Origin: Leptospiraceae bacterium
GTDB taxonomy: Bacteria; Spirochaetota; Leptospiria; Leptospirales; Leptospiraceae
DNA: 64,000 bases
Direction: 5' to 3'
Assembly: GCA_015075105.1 (NCBI GenBank)
Contig: JABTUZ010000001.1
Coordinates: 1,003,001-1,067,000, forward strand
Part shown: positions 41,375 through 51,315 of the stretch, in pieces
Position numbering within the stretch: position 1 is the first letter of the stretch
Layout of the letters: every line of letters starts with the position of its first letter
Notes under the pieces: model-generated
The model's database searches: none
The model's input: only the letters and a program-made list of their open reading frames with translations
What the model was told of the DNA's origin: nothing
Program-made: the position numbers and the translations under genes

Positions 41375-42121
41375 ATGGATTTAAAAAAAATTAATTTTCG
41401 CAATATATTGGGATTTTTAGATGAATTAGCAAATAAAGTTCCAGAGAATATTGCATCTATTATTACTAAAGCTGTGATCGCTATATTTGCTGTTATACTC
41501 ATTGCTGCTGCATACTACGGATGGAGTATTGGTAAAGAAAATGCACCGGAAGAAGGGCAATCTTTGGCGGATGATGCGAGAGCCTTATTTTATGAAGATA
41601 TTCAAAGAGAATACAACCGAAAAAGAAGGGACGTAAGAATGCCCGACTTGAATCCTGCTTTACTTGAGTCAAGAAATGAAAGCTCGATGCAATACGAATA
41701 TTCTTTGAAAAATCCAGATAATTCTAAAAGAGAAATTTTAAAAGAAGAAAATAAAAATCTTGAGAATGAAAAAAGTTTAAGATCTATTCAGAGAAATTAC
41801 AATTCACCACCCATTCTTGAAGAAAAAGAAATGAATACGATCCGCAATTCTTCAGACAATATACCGGGTAGAAAAACTCCAGATAAAGAAGCCCCTTCTC
41901 AATCTGAAGACCTAATAAAAAATTCCAATACTATAAACACAGGGAGACTTTTAAAAAAGCAAGATACAGGAATGCCTAAATCTGAAATTAAAAAATCAAA
42001 TTTGAAAAGGAATGAAGATACTGTTGAAGATAGCGGTTATTTAAGAAAAAGAAATCCTGATGATGAATCACCCAAAGATATTAAAGCTAAGAACAGGCAA
42101 TTGATAAAAAGAAAAAAATGA
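41375..42121 (+). CDS. membrane-anchored charged protein
   Basis: This 248-aa protein has a short cytoplasmic N-terminus. A membrane helix at about residues 28-51 (TKAVIAIFAVILIAAAYYGWSIG) is followed by a long Lys/Glu/Asn-rich, probably disordered tail. The tail contains repeated short motifs (GRLLKKQD, GYLRKRNP, RQLIKRKK). It overlaps the next gene by ATGA. Function is unknown; it may be an envelope or cell-division scaffold. Confidence 0.6.
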   Translation: MDLKKINFRNILGFLDELANKVPENIASIITKAVIAIFAVILIAAAYYGWSIGKENAPEEGQSLADDARALFYEDIQREYNRKRRDVRMPDLNPALLESRNESSMQYEYSLKNPDNSKREILKEENKNLENEKSLRSIQRNYNSPPILEEKEMNTIRNSSDNIPGRKTPDKEAPSQSEDLIKNSNTINTGRLLKKQDTGMPKSEIKKSNLKRNEDTVEDSGYLRKRNPDDESPKDIKAKNRQLIKRKK

Positions 42122-43077
42122 ATAAAATAATTTTTATAACTTTTTTATTGAATTGTATTCTAAATAGCAGAATTTTTTCACAAGAAAACGAAATTACCCT
42201 TCCATTTCCAGATTTGGTGAATGAAGTAAAAAAAGAAGAATCCCAAAAAAATGAAATTCTTTCGGATGATTTTCAAAATGAATTAAAAAAAATCGAAGCA
42301 AACGAAAAAGCCAAAATAAATCAAGCTAAAAATAATGATACAAATAAAGAGCCTTCACCTCAAAAATCAGAAGAGAAGAAGAGTGCCAATCTCCCGAATA
42401 CACAAGAAAAGTCAAACTTAAAAAAGTTAAAGAAAAAGTCTTCCAAAGGCTCAGAGAATTCAATAGATGAATCTGAGCCTTCTTACGAGAGAGGAACGAT
42501 CCAATTGCAAAGAGGAAAAATAGAAAACTCGAAGCTGGAATTTAAAGATTCCGTTTCTAAAGAAAAAGAATTTTCTTTTAAATCGAAGTTGGAGGAGATA
42601 CGCATCCTTGCTTTGGAAAAAAAAATTGAAGAAGCAAAAAATCTTGCACAAAATTTAGAAAATCCTGATGAGAAATTTCAAGCTCTTTTTGAATTGGCGC
42701 GATCTTTAGATAATAATAGCGAAACTTCAAAAGAAGATTCAGTTTCGATTTACATGACTATTATCACTGAATCACCAAAAACAGAAAAAATAAGACAAAG
42801 AAGTCTTTGGTCAATATCCCACTTACTTTATAGAGTTTCCGATTTCCAAACATCTTTATACTTTCTATCAGATATTATAAAAAATCACAAGGATTCGGAA
42901 TATTATAAAAATGCGTTATATCTATGTGGAAAAATATACGAAAAACCATGGAATGGAAAAGATATAGAAAAGTCGAAAAGATTTTTTTCGGCATATATAA
43001 ATACGAAACTAAAAGATAACTTCCTGAATTCGGATTATTCCAAAGAAGCGAACGAAAAAATTCAGGATACTTTTTAA
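42118..43077 (+). CDS. exported TPR-like protein
   Basis: This 319-aa protein has a signal peptide (MNKIIFITFLLNCILNSRIFS, cleavage near 21). A Lys/Ser/Asn-rich linker to about residue 140 follows, then a helical repeat domain resembling TPRs (ALEKKIEEAKNLAQNLENPD, and YFLSDIIKNHKDSEYYKNAL near the end). It is coupled to the membrane-anchored protein by ATGA. The pair likely works at the periplasmic face of the membrane. Confidence 0.6.
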   Translation: MNKIIFITFLLNCILNSRIFSQENEITLPFPDLVNEVKKEESQKNEILSDDFQNELKKIEANEKAKINQAKNNDTNKEPSPQKSEEKKSANLPNTQEKSNLKKLKKKSSKGSENSIDESEPSYERGTIQLQRGKIENSKLEFKDSVSKEKEFSFKSKLEEIRILALEKKIEEAKNLAQNLENPDEKFQALFELARSLDNNSETSKEDSVSIYMTIITESPKTEKIRQRSLWSISHLLYRVSDFQTSLYFLSDIIKNHKDSEYYKNALYLCGKIYEKPWNGKDIEKSKRFFSAYINTKLKDNFLNSDYSKEANEKIQDTF

Positions 43078-43116
43078 AAAATTTTTAAACTATGGATTGA
43101 AAAGACTCAGCTCTGC

Positions 43117-43575
43117 CTAAGTAAGAGAAATATTAACTTCTAAAGAGCCGAGTTTTGAATACAGATTGACCGACAGAGTTGTTTTCTTTCCAAACTTAAC
43201 AGAATTGTCCTTTGTTTCTACAATATTGGGAGTTGTAATGTCTATGAATTGTCCGGTTGCGTTGAATATACTCATTGCATTTCCTGTTACCATATTGGCA
43301 ATTTCTCCAATTATATCTTTGTACTCATTTTCGACTTCACCATCTTTTAAAGAAGGAACTAATTTTTTTGCCATCTTGAATGCAGTGTCAAAATTCAAGC
43401 TATAAATTACTTCACCATTAGCCGGACCTATCACTCCAACGATGATTGCCAATTCATGAGAAGGAGCTGGAGACTCTAAAATTCTAAGTTTTCCACGGAT
43501 AAGCTCTGTGCCTAAAACATCTCTGTAAACCAGAGTGGCGGCTTCAAGAAAAGGATTTACAAATTCAGCTCTCAA
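43117..43575 (-). CDS. cheX: chemotaxis phosphatase CheX
   Basis: This 152-aa protein is of the CheC/CheX/FliY phosphatase family that removes phosphate from CheY. The conserved ENEYKDIIGEIANMVTGNAMS segment carries the catalytic E-x2-N pattern (E and N in GEIANM). There is no membrane segment. The start is TTG, 6 bases after the foldase gene, with a poor ribosome site, so coupling is likely. In spirochaetes CheX is the usual CheY phosphatase of the motility system. Confidence 0.88.
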   Translation of the reverse strand: MRAEFVNPFLEAATLVYRDVLGTELIRGKLRILESPAPSHELAIIVGVIGPANGEVIYSLNFDTAFKMAKKLVPSLKDGEVENEYKDIIGEIANMVTGNAMSIFNATGQFIDITTPNIVETKDNSVKFGKKTTLSVNLYSKLGSLEVNISLT

Positions 43576-43581
43576 TCTTGT

Positions 43582-44817
43582 TTAATCTTTTTGTTTTTCG
43601 ATTTTTCGATATATTGGATTTGCATTGCTAATCACTTGGATAATCTCTGAATAAAAAGAAACAAGATAGGAGTTGTCGTCTCTTTTGGTTTCTTTCTTTT
43701 CTTTTTTATCACCCATATCAGTACTTATAAATTCAACATAAATTGTTTGACCTGAATCGTTATAAGGTCCACCGACTTGATTCTTTTTCCCTTCTCCGAG
43801 GGTCAGGTCTTTTAAAAAAGCAGAACTTGTACCAAACTTAAAAGGTTTTCCTGAAGGTGTGGAGAACCCAGCAAGAGAAGAAATGGGCAGTCCTCGGATT
43901 TCTTCTATTTTAGATCCTGTCATAGATGAAATTTCAGTAAGTGTATTTTGTTTAGAAGAATTTTTTATGTTTTGAATATTTGATTTCAGCTCAGCTAATT
44001 TTTTTTGTTTTAACTCAACCTTTAACTTATTTTTTAAAAAAGCTTTTCTTGTAGAGTAATCTTCTACCTTACCTTTTGAGTCTTTTGGGAGTTTATCATT
44101 TTTCAGATCGTTCTCGTACTCTTTTTTCAATTCTTCTTCCGGGATTTGAATCTTTTTATCTATTTCATTCAATAAATTTTCGTCATTGAATGCAAGAATA
44201 TGAAAACTAATCTTCGTACTTATGGCTTCTTCAGTTTTTTGAACTTCATCTTCAGTTTTTTTGATTTCTGAATTTAGAAAATTTGGAAAGAGGCTATAAG
44301 CGATGACTGAATCGAGTCTGTAATTTAAGGGAATGCTCGTCATTAGACTTTTGTATATTTCATCAGCGCTTTTTACTTCATCAGGAGAATATCCGGCAGA
44401 GGTGTTACTTTGTTTGTGAATGTCTCTGGCTTGCTTGGATAGCTCTTCTTTGATTCCGTTTACAGAAACTGAATACCCTACTCTATCTGCGATCATCCCT
44501 GCAACTTTTATAGATCGAATAGATTGGTATGCACAAGAATCTAAGGTAGAAGAGTCATTTGCCATGGATGGTAGATATTCCTTGTAACGAAAATAGCATT
44601 CTCTTCTTGCGGCTTGAAAATAATCAAATGGAATTGACTCTCCGCCAATCTTCCCGACGTTAAGTGAGCCTTCTCCGGATAAGGCTTGAAATAGGGTCTT
44701 TTCTGCATCGCCCGGAAGAAAAGTAATTGCAAGCATAGCCACAAGAATAAATAAAAATAACCCTCCGATTGTCTTAAAAATCTTTTCTTTTATTGTAGTT
44801 GGCTCTTCTTGAAACAC
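43582..44817 (-). CDS. SurA/PpiD-like periplasmic foldase
   Basis: This 411-aa protein has an N-terminal membrane anchor (FKTIGGLFLFILVAMLAITF, about 14-33). A SurA_N-type helical domain follows, including the VGKIGGESIPFDYFQAARREC start and a long Lys/Glu-rich helical region. No parvulin signature is obvious in the C-terminus (KPFKFGTSSAFLKDLTLGEG resembles a degenerate one). It would help outer-membrane or exported proteins fold. CheX is the next gene of the operon. Confidence 0.65.
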   Translation of the reverse strand: MFQEEPTTIKEKIFKTIGGLFLFILVAMLAITFLPGDAEKTLFQALSGEGSLNVGKIGGESIPFDYFQAARRECYFRYKEYLPSMANDSSTLDSCAYQSIRSIKVAGMIADRVGYSVSVNGIKEELSKQARDIHKQSNTSAGYSPDEVKSADEIYKSLMTSIPLNYRLDSVIAYSLFPNFLNSEIKKTEDEVQKTEEAISTKISFHILAFNDENLLNEIDKKIQIPEEELKKEYENDLKNDKLPKDSKGKVEDYSTRKAFLKNKLKVELKQKKLAELKSNIQNIKNSSKQNTLTEISSMTGSKIEEIRGLPISSLAGFSTPSGKPFKFGTSSAFLKDLTLGEGKKNQVGGPYNDSGQTIYVEFISTDMGDKKEKKETKRDDNSYLVSFYSEIIQVISNANPIYRKIEKQKD

Positions 44818-44986
44818 AATTTTACACCTTTCTATTTATCTAAATATATCGTTTTTTTGCCAAGTATTCTGTAAAGTAATAAACTTGTAAAACCGACATG
44901 GTTCACTCATTTCTTATTCATAAATAACAAATTGGATTAAAAAAAAACTATAGAGAAAGTAAGAATGTTCAGATATTTTAAATAGA

Positions 44987-45667
44987 ATGCTTATAATCGC
45001 CATTACAATGATTGTTTTAGGGTTGCTGTGCTTTATTTACGCTTCATTTGGCAGTGAGAAATCCAACCAATTTTCAGAAAAAGCTCAAAACTCAGTTAGA
45101 AAAAAACAAGGAAAAGTTCTGGAAGACAGATTATTCAACGTAAAATACAAGGATTCCAAAAATCCATTGATTGAGAAAAAGGTAATGGAAGAGAGAAACA
45201 TTCCAGAAGTTCAAATGAAAACATCAAGTGAGATTCCATCGTTTCAGGATATTTCAAAATCGATGCCTTCTCCGATTGTTGTATTGGAAGAAAAGCCCGA
45301 GTCGGTGAAACTAAATTCCAAAGTGGAAATAGAATTTCATTTGGAAGGTGTACTTTATCAGGATCAAGGCAAGAAGATTCCTTTTGATTGGAAAAATTTG
45401 AAGGAAAAGCAATTGCCCGAAAACCTATTTGCAGACTTCAAAAGAATCGGTCCGGGGCTATTATGCGAAGAAGGAAAAAAGTTCATCTTTAAAGTAAACA
45501 ACGCTAATTACTACTATGATTCGGAAGATCTGGATCAAATCGTATTTTTTGACGAAGCACTTGTGTTTATACCTTCCAATCCTGAAATAGATATACCTGT
45601 ATTTTTTACCGATGGGATAGAAGAGTTTCGCCAGTTTTTACGAGAGCGATCCGAAGAAAAAATTTAA
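44987..45667 (+). CDS. membrane-anchored protein of unknown function
   Basis: This 226-aa protein has one N-terminal membrane helix (MLIIAITMIVLGLLCFIYASF). A Lys/Glu-rich linker and a C-terminal folded domain follow, with FKRIGPGLLCEEGKKFIFKV and NPEIDIPVFFTDGIEEFRQF. It is divergent from the foldase gene. It overlaps the convergent gene at 45664 by only 4 bases. No family is recognised. Confidence 0.6.
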   Translation: MLIIAITMIVLGLLCFIYASFGSEKSNQFSEKAQNSVRKKQGKVLEDRLFNVKYKDSKNPLIEKKVMEERNIPEVQMKTSSEIPSFQDISKSMPSPIVVLEEKPESVKLNSKVEIEFHLEGVLYQDQGKKIPFDWKNLKEKQLPENLFADFKRIGPGLLCEEGKKFIFKVNNANYYYDSEDLDQIVFFDEALVFIPSNPEIDIPVFFTDGIEEFRQFLRERSEEKI

Positions 45668-46167
45668 TTAAACTTAGGTGACTGTACTGAAAAATTTTCC
45701 TGAAATCGAAGGATGGGTATTTTCGTAGAGTTCAGATGCAAATAGTATTCACCATCAATTTCCTTTAAATAACTCGAAATAAAATTTAAAAAGTCTCTAC
45801 TGAATCCGTATTTTAAAAACTTTTGGTTTTTTCTGATTCCAAAAATTCTTTCATCTATTGGACGAAAATAAAAAATCCATTCTTTTATAGGAACACATTC
45901 TGAATTATTTCCTCTCAAGAAAAGTTCATCCTCATCCTTTACAAAGTTTGTAATATGAAGTGGAAATCCTAAAGCAGTAATATAACCGTTTTCTTTTAGA
46001 TTTTTATAAGTATTTTGAATAAAAATACCATTCTCGTCTTCAAATAAATTTTTACGAAAAAAATCTAGAACCTTTTCTTGTGTAATTTGATCCCCTCTAT
46101 AATACCAATCGTCGTTCTCTCGAACTGTGATTTCGCTATCGTATTTCCTAATTTTTCCTGTTTCCAT
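45664..46167 (-). CDS. unknown protein, downstream of lipoprotein gene
   Basis: The ATG at 46167 (METGKIRKYDSEITVREND) overlaps the lipoprotein gene by 20 bases; an upstream start at 46230 would overlap far more. The 167-aa product is soluble and alpha/beta, with an aromatic-rich middle (KEWIFYFRPIDERIFGIRKN). No signal peptide is present with this start. It is probably co-translated with the lipoprotein, so the two may act together at the envelope. Unrecognised family. Confidence 0.55.
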   Translation of the reverse strand: METGKIRKYDSEITVRENDDWYYRGDQITQEKVLDFFRKNLFEDENGIFIQNTYKNLKENGYITALGFPLHITNFVKDEDELFLRGNNSECVPIKEWIFYFRPIDERIFGIRKNQKFLKYGFSRDFLNFISSYLKEIDGEYYLHLNSTKIPILRFQENFSVQSPKFN

Positions 46168-46582
46168 TTTTATACCGAAAGACAAGACCTGTAATCTTCG
46201 CCATTTCCTTATTCGATTCGTAGTAAGCAACCGGTAAGCCTTCCCTATTTTGTGTTCGTATAATCATCGGGTCAACTTCTTGTATTTTTCCAGATGTAAG
46301 CCATACGCCATCCACTTTGAGGTTGAACATTTCTTTTTGTAATCGGTTTCTATCGTTTTCTAGGTTTAAATTTCCTTCAAAGTTGCGGATTACTATAGAC
46401 CCCAGAATTCTGAAAGGTTTTTTAGGTTTAGAAGTATGAATTTCAGTTTCTCTGTAACTTTGCTTTGCATAACCCTCATAAATAGTATCGTAATCGGAAT
46501 CAGGAATGAATTCAATTGTAGTGCAATTAATTAGAAAAATAGAAATAGCGGCAAAACCTATGGGAATGAGTATATGGTTCAT
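46148..46582 (-). CDS. lipoprotein
   Basis: The ATG at 46582 gives a 144-aa protein; a TTG 12 bases upstream is the alternative. A hydrophobic signal (MNHILIPIGFAAISIFLINC) ends in a lipobox Cys at residue 20. The mature protein starts with acidic residues and contains ILGSIVIRNFEGNLNLENDR and a mixed C-terminal domain ending in RYKNGNRKN. Outer-membrane location is likely for a spirochaete lipoprotein. It is followed by the overlapping unknown gene. Confidence 0.65.
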   Translation of the reverse strand: MNHILIPIGFAAISIFLINCTTIEFIPDSDYDTIYEGYAKQSYRETEIHTSKPKKPFRILGSIVIRNFEGNLNLENDRNRLQKEMFNLKVDGVWLTSGKIQEVDPMIIRTQNREGLPVAYYESNKEMAKITGLVFRYKNGNRKN

Positions 46583-46704
46583 GTTTTTATACAATAATCT
46601 AATTTTAAACTATTGCAATGAATTTTTTAAGTTTTTTTAAACAAATTTATTGTTTGGAATTTAGCATAATTTAGAATAGGATTTCATTCAAAGAAAAAGG
46701 AATT

Positions 46705-47397
46705 ATGGAAGAGTCAGACGTAAGTAAAAAAACCCGTGAAAATATCTTAAAAATCGGACAGTGTACACTCGATGAGATTGAAGAAAAAGTGAAAGCATTT
46801 CGTGTTATGAACCAACACGCTGCGAAAAAAAGGTATTTGATCACAAGGGAAGATGTTTATGATCCATTTGCTCCCGGAAAAGTTATAATTCCAAAAGCAT
46901 CCGAGATAGATATATCTGTGGCAAAATTATTGAGAAGACATTTTAAAGGAGAGCATTCTTTTAAAGTTTTCCAACCTGACGAGGGAATTGTAATTATCTC
47001 AGATATGGGATCTATGGAAGGTGTGTCTTTGTCCATGGATTTAGTAACTCAAATCATGAATCTCGGAGGCGGAGCTTATGAGGGGTTTATTGACAGGGTG
47101 GATAGTTTTACAGATTTTATAAACCACTTAAAAAAAGCCCTTTTCCCTAAATTGATCATCATCGGGTACATCCCCAAAGAGAGGATTCAAAGTGAAATTA
47201 TCAATTTTGTAAGAGTGAAAAAGATAGATAATTATTTAAGAACTATTGAAATTACGCATTCCGTTTTGAAACCACAAAGTTTTTTTCCAAAAGTAAGACA
47301 AGTACCGATAACCCAAGAAGACCCGAAAAGCTGGGGAAGATTTGTAGTGGACATTGTGAGGGAATACACAAAACCTTACTTAATTGAAGATGTATGA
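46705..47397 (+). CDS. soluble protein of unknown function
   Basis: This 230-aa protein starts with a good AAGGA site. It is alpha/beta, with [20 protein letters not shown] and a Met/Gly-rich [20 protein letters not shown] stretch. No signal or membrane segment is seen. It has its own upstream region and stands alone between envelope genes. No family is recognised. Confidence 0.6.
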   Translation: MEESDVSKKTRENILKIGQCTLDEIEEKVKAFRVMNQHAAKKRYLITREDVYDPFAPGKVIIPKASEIDISVAKLLRRHFKGEHSFKVFQPDEGIVIISDMGSMEGVSLSMDLVTQIMNLGGGAYEGFIDRVDSFTDFINHLKKALFPKLIIIGYIPKERIQSEIINFVRVKKIDNYLRTIEITHSVLKPQSFFPKVRQVPITQEDPKSWGRFVVDIVREYTKPYLIEDV

Positions 47398-47569
47398 TTG
47401 CATGACAATTCTATAAAATTAAAATGAGTTTTTTCATTTGAAATTAGTAATTTCTCAAATTTTTATAATAAAAATAAGAATTGAAAATTAAAAAAATTAT
47501 TTACATCTGGTAATTTATAATAGAATAGTAGTTAAGAATTTTGAGATGAAACGGGAATAGCTATAAGTT

Positions 47570-49384
47570 ATGGGTGAATTTGACAGAACAAAAAAAGCAA
47601 TCGGCGTAGGCTCAATGGATGATAAATCTAAAGCAGAAATGTTTAAGAAATTTCAAACTGCAGGCGGCAAAGTTGTAAAAGATAAGCCCCAAACAGAAAA
47701 ACAGGACAATTCTAAAATTAGCTCTAATCAAAGACAGGGCACTTCTCCCAATCGTCAAAGGTCTCAGTCGGATGATAAAAATTCCAAGTCAAAAGAAAAA
47801 GCAGAAATTAAATTAACTCCAAAAGAACTCCAAAAATTGCAAGAAGCAGAAATGGAGAATTTCTTAAATCGTTTTATTGTGAAATTCAAGTGTTGGATGA
47901 GTAAGGTGACTTCCTTTGGTTCATCGGATTTGCTGCCTCAATTTATGTCTGAGATGAATTTGAATGGAAAGAAAGCTCTAATGGAGCTGAACATGGTGGG
48001 TAACGATATCTTCGGCAATCCCGACACCGGAAATAAAATTACTAAAGAGTTAGATAAGGTCACTCCTCTCTATGTAGAGCTACTCGCCAGAGGTCATAAA
48101 CTTTATGACAGTAGCGAATTGACAGATTTCTTTGAGTCTTACCTTGCAGCTACCGACCTTTCGATTCCAATTTCCAAAGTGTCAGCTCCACTGTATTCTA
48201 TATTTAAAAAATTATACTATATGTACCCGTTTCAGTCAAATTACAGAAAGGCAGTCATTGCAGCTTATGAAGCACTTCAAAAAATTGAAGGGAAGCCTGC
48301 ACTTATTTATACTACCAAAAAGAAAAAAGTGAATCAAGAAATCGACACTTTATTTGGTCCAATTTTTGACAAACTGTACTTAGCGATTCTTAGGAATGAA
48401 AATAAAAATATTCCTTTAAATTCTTCTTATTTGGAAGATTTACTCGGCATTGTTCAAGAAGAAAAACCGGGAGTCCGTCAAATTGGAGAAGGAATTCCTG
48501 AAAGTGCGGGAGGAGTTGTTGAAGAAAAAATTGAGGACACTGTTCAAGACGAGAAAAAAGAAGAAGCCCCTCAGACACTAAGTAAGGAGCTTATGCACGG
48601 TAACAAGCTCATGGCAATGTACACTCTGGAGCAATTGAGAAAAAAGCATGATCCAAAGGGAGAATATTCTGAAATAGTTGATAACGATAAAGCATTATTA
48701 TCTTATTTGTATTTTAAAGAATTTGATTACGAATATTCCTTTGTTTTGACTACTAAAAAAATAGATTTAAAGCCCACCCAAATTAATGGGGCGAAAGTTG
48801 ATTTCAGGCAAAAATTACTGGATATTTACGAATTAACTAGAAATTGTATGGAGCAGTTTAAAATCTATTTAGATGTATGCAAAGAGCTTACCAAACACAA
48901 GCAAAACCCGGGTTCGAATTATATTGAATCTTCTAAAAAAACGACTGCAATCGAACAGAAAAAAAGTATGCAATCTCGCTCTGTGCGATACTCAATAAAG
49001 GAATTTCTTGAAAAATCAAAGGATAGTCTTATTGTATTAATCAGTGATATGAAGGGAAAGAAAGAAATTGTAGGAAATATGGATGCTACGCTAACCTTTG
49101 ATGCGATGGAGTCTAAAAAGAGACTCAATAAAAAACAAGTTAAAAATTGCATCATTGAAGCCTATTGTTATTCTGCAGCTCTATTTCAAAGAATTAGTGA
49201 AGGTGATTTATTTGGTGGAGTTGTGGAACTTTCCGATGAAGAAATGGAAAAGTCTTATGGAATCAAACAAAAGGACTCGATACCATCCAAATCTGAAAAT
49301 TCATTAGATTCTCCGATGGATTCGATTTCCGAGAATACGGAAGATTCTACAAGAAGTAACGATGAATTAGATTCCATACAGTAA
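47570..49384 (+). CDS. large charged helical protein
   Basis: This 604-aa protein has no signal peptide. Residues 1-90 are a basic, Gln/Ser-rich and likely disordered arm. Residues 100-330 hold a helical domain (FIVKFKCWMSKVTSFGSSDL onward), and the rest is helical with an acidic, Ser-rich tail. It is a leptospiral-style cytoplasmic protein of unknown function. Located between unrelated genes with its own AT-rich promoter region. Confidence 0.55.
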   Translation: MGEFDRTKKAIGVGSMDDKSKAEMFKKFQTAGGKVVKDKPQTEKQDNSKISSNQRQGTSPNRQRSQSDDKNSKSKEKAEIKLTPKELQKLQEAEMENFLNRFIVKFKCWMSKVTSFGSSDLLPQFMSEMNLNGKKALMELNMVGNDIFGNPDTGNKITKELDKVTPLYVELLARGHKLYDSSELTDFFESYLAATDLSIPISKVSAPLYSIFKKLYYMYPFQSNYRKAVIAAYEALQKIEGKPALIYTTKKKKVNQEIDTLFGPIFDKLYLAILRNENKNIPLNSSYLEDLLGIVQEEKPGVRQIGEGIPESAGGVVEEKIEDTVQDEKKEEAPQTLSKELMHGNKLMAMYTLEQLRKKHDPKGEYSEIVDNDKALLSYLYFKEFDYEYSFVLTTKKIDLKPTQINGAKVDFRQKLLDIYELTRNCMEQFKIYLDVCKELTKHKQNPGSNYIESSKKTTAIEQKKSMQSRSVRYSIKEFLEKSKDSLIVLISDMKGKKEIVGNMDATLTFDAMESKKRLNKKQVKNCIIEAYCYSAALFQRISEGDLFGGVVELSDEEMEKSYGIKQKDSIPSKSENSLDSPMDSISENTEDSTRSNDELDSIQ

Positions 49385-49432
49385 ATAAATTCTTATTGTT
49401 TTTTTATCAAATTTTGTAAGTTTGACAGTGAA

Positions 49433-50143
49433 ATGCCAATATTGAAAGTTACTGTTTTTCAAAAAAACATACATACCCAGATTACAAAAGATCAAAAGCA
49501 AAAGTTAGCAACTGCAAAATCGGATTTTTTACTTTTACCTGAATTGTTTCCCTCTTTTCATTCTGAGGACAAGTCAGTAGCTGACAAATCTAAAAGAAAG
49601 AATGCTTACTTAGATAAGATATTGGAAATATCGGAATACTATAAAGGTGTGATTTTGGGTGGCAGCATAGTCCGTGAACTGGAAGGAAAATATTACTATT
49701 CCACTCCTATTGTACAAAACATCAATCTAATCGATTGGTATGATCAAAATAATCCAAGCGAAAAAGATTTCAGTCAAGGAAGTAGTGATGGGATTTATAT
49801 TTTGAGTGGTTTAAGATTTTCTCTTTTTACCGGAGAGGATTTGAATATAAACAATCAATTAAAGGTGATGAAAATTTTAAAAGATGAGAAAATTCCAATT
49901 GCATTTCATATTAATTCAATTTCAAATTTTTCAGGGTACGATGATGATATGAGTTTCTATTCAAAATTATCCAAAGAAAATGACTTACAGATAGTCAAAT
50001 GTTCTGGTATAGGATCGCACAACGATAAAAGATTAGACGGTAGAAGTTTATTTGCAACCAAAACCGGTTTGAACTGGAAGGTGGCTCCTTTTGAAAATGA
50101 AGCAGAGATTATTAAAACTCTATCTGTAAGCTCAGTTACCTGA
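49433..50143 (+). CDS. nitrilase-like protein lacking catalytic Lys and Cys
   Basis: This 236-aa protein has the fold signature of carbon-nitrogen hydrolases: SDFLLLPELFPSF (E37, the general base), GVILGGSIVRELEGKYYYST, and GLRFSLFTGEDLNI where the nucleophilic Cys is expected. That position carries no Cys. In the preceding IDWYDQNN the usual Lys is Gln. It therefore looks catalytically inactive, or shifted in chemistry. Its stop overlaps that of the convergent cyclase gene by 12 bases. Confidence 0.65.
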   Translation: MPILKVTVFQKNIHTQITKDQKQKLATAKSDFLLLPELFPSFHSEDKSVADKSKRKNAYLDKILEISEYYKGVILGGSIVRELEGKYYYSTPIVQNINLIDWYDQNNPSEKDFSQGSSDGIYILSGLRFSLFTGEDLNINNQLKVMKILKDEKIPIAFHINSISNFSGYDDDMSFYSKLSKENDLQIVKCSGIGSHNDKRLDGRSLFATKTGLNWKVAPFENEAEIIKTLSVSSVT

Positions 50144-51295
50144 TTTTTGAAGCACTTCGTGTAAAACGTATAGTCCGGATTTTCCTCTAATCTCTGTTCT
50201 GAATTTTTTTCCAAATTCAAATAACCCTAGATCTTTTACGCTTTGGTAAGTTGAATCAGAAATTAAAAAGTTGGAATGGGTTTTTTTTGTCATCCCTTCT
50301 ATTCTTGAAGCCATGTTGACCGTGTCTCCGATTGCAGTAAATTGCATTTTCAATTTATAGCCAATTTCACCGATGAGTACATTTCCGTAATCTATCCCTA
50401 TTCCAATTTTAAATTCAATATGAAAGTTTTTTCTTAGATAGGAATTTATGTTTTCTAAAGAATTTAAAATACCAAGCCCGGCTTGAATTGCATGTACTGA
50501 AGGGTTTCCTTTTTTGGGATTCAATCCAAACAAAACCATGATTCCGTCTCCCATATACTTATCTATATATCCAGAATTCTCATCTATTTCCTTTCCTATC
50601 TCGTTAAAATATCTGTTTAGCATGTGAATAACATCATAAGGATAATTTTTTTCTGAAAAGTTCGTAAAAGAACGAATATCACAAAAAAGAATCGCTAGTT
50701 TTTCTTCTCGTTTGGGAATTGCGTTATGCGCCACTCCTTCATTTACAGCAGTCTCTATATCTTGTTTATCTAAAACTAATCTTCTTAATTTCAGATTTCC
50801 GGATGAATATGTTTGACAAGCCAATCGAATTTCTTCACTGAAAGATTTCTTCTTGGCAAGCTCCGTCTCAGCTAAATTTCGAGGTAAACAGTTTTCAATT
50901 CCTTCTAATACAATAATACGACACGTGGAACACCTTGCATTTCCTCCGCACTCGTGTTTGCATTCTATACCCGCATTCAATAAATTTTCAAGAATTGATT
51001 TTGTGTTATTTGCTTGAATCTTTTTGTCATCTACAACGTCTAACTCAATAGTTTTTTTATTTATAGGATGGCTTTCTTCTGAGGAAATTTTCACTTCTTC
51101 GTATTCAATTTTGGGAAGAAATCTAGAAAGATAAGTTTCTGTTTTTACAGATTTTTCATTTAGTTTAGTTTGATTTTTGATTTCATCGAATTGGGAAGAA
51201 AGTTTGTGTAATTTCTTTGATTGAATAAAAAGTTTTAGTATAAGCAAGATGATTGTAATAATTAAAAGAATGAAAACGATATGTTCTTGGTGCAT
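50132..51295 (-). CDS. membrane adenylate/guanylate cyclase with 2Fe-2S ferredoxin domain
   Basis: This 387-aa protein has an N-terminal membrane helix (residues about 6-24). A plant-type 2Fe-2S ferredoxin domain follows with GIECKHECGGNARCSTC (about 110-127) and a fourth Cys in RLACQTYSSG. A class III cyclase catalytic domain is next (LFCDIRSFTNFSEKN, YIDKYMGDGIMVLFG, QFTAIGDTVNMASRIEG), with both metal-binding Asp residues present. The iron-sulphur domain suggests redox control of cyclic-nucleotide synthesis. It lies downstream of the permease and the cNMP-binding gene. Confidence 0.88.
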   Translation of the reverse strand: MHQEHIVFILLIITIILLILKLFIQSKKLHKLSSQFDEIKNQTKLNEKSVKTETYLSRFLPKIEYEEVKISSEESHPINKKTIELDVVDDKKIQANNTKSILENLLNAGIECKHECGGNARCSTCRIIVLEGIENCLPRNLAETELAKKKSFSEEIRLACQTYSSGNLKLRRLVLDKQDIETAVNEGVAHNAIPKREEKLAILFCDIRSFTNFSEKNYPYDVIHMLNRYFNEIGKEIDENSGYIDKYMGDGIMVLFGLNPKKGNPSVHAIQAGLGILNSLENINSYLRKNFHIEFKIGIGIDYGNVLIGEIGYKLKMQFTAIGDTVNMASRIEGMTKKTHSNFLISDSTYQSVKDLGLFEFGKKFRTEIRGKSGLYVLHEVLQKSGN

Positions 51296-51315
51296 AAATC
51301 CCTCACATAATTTAA

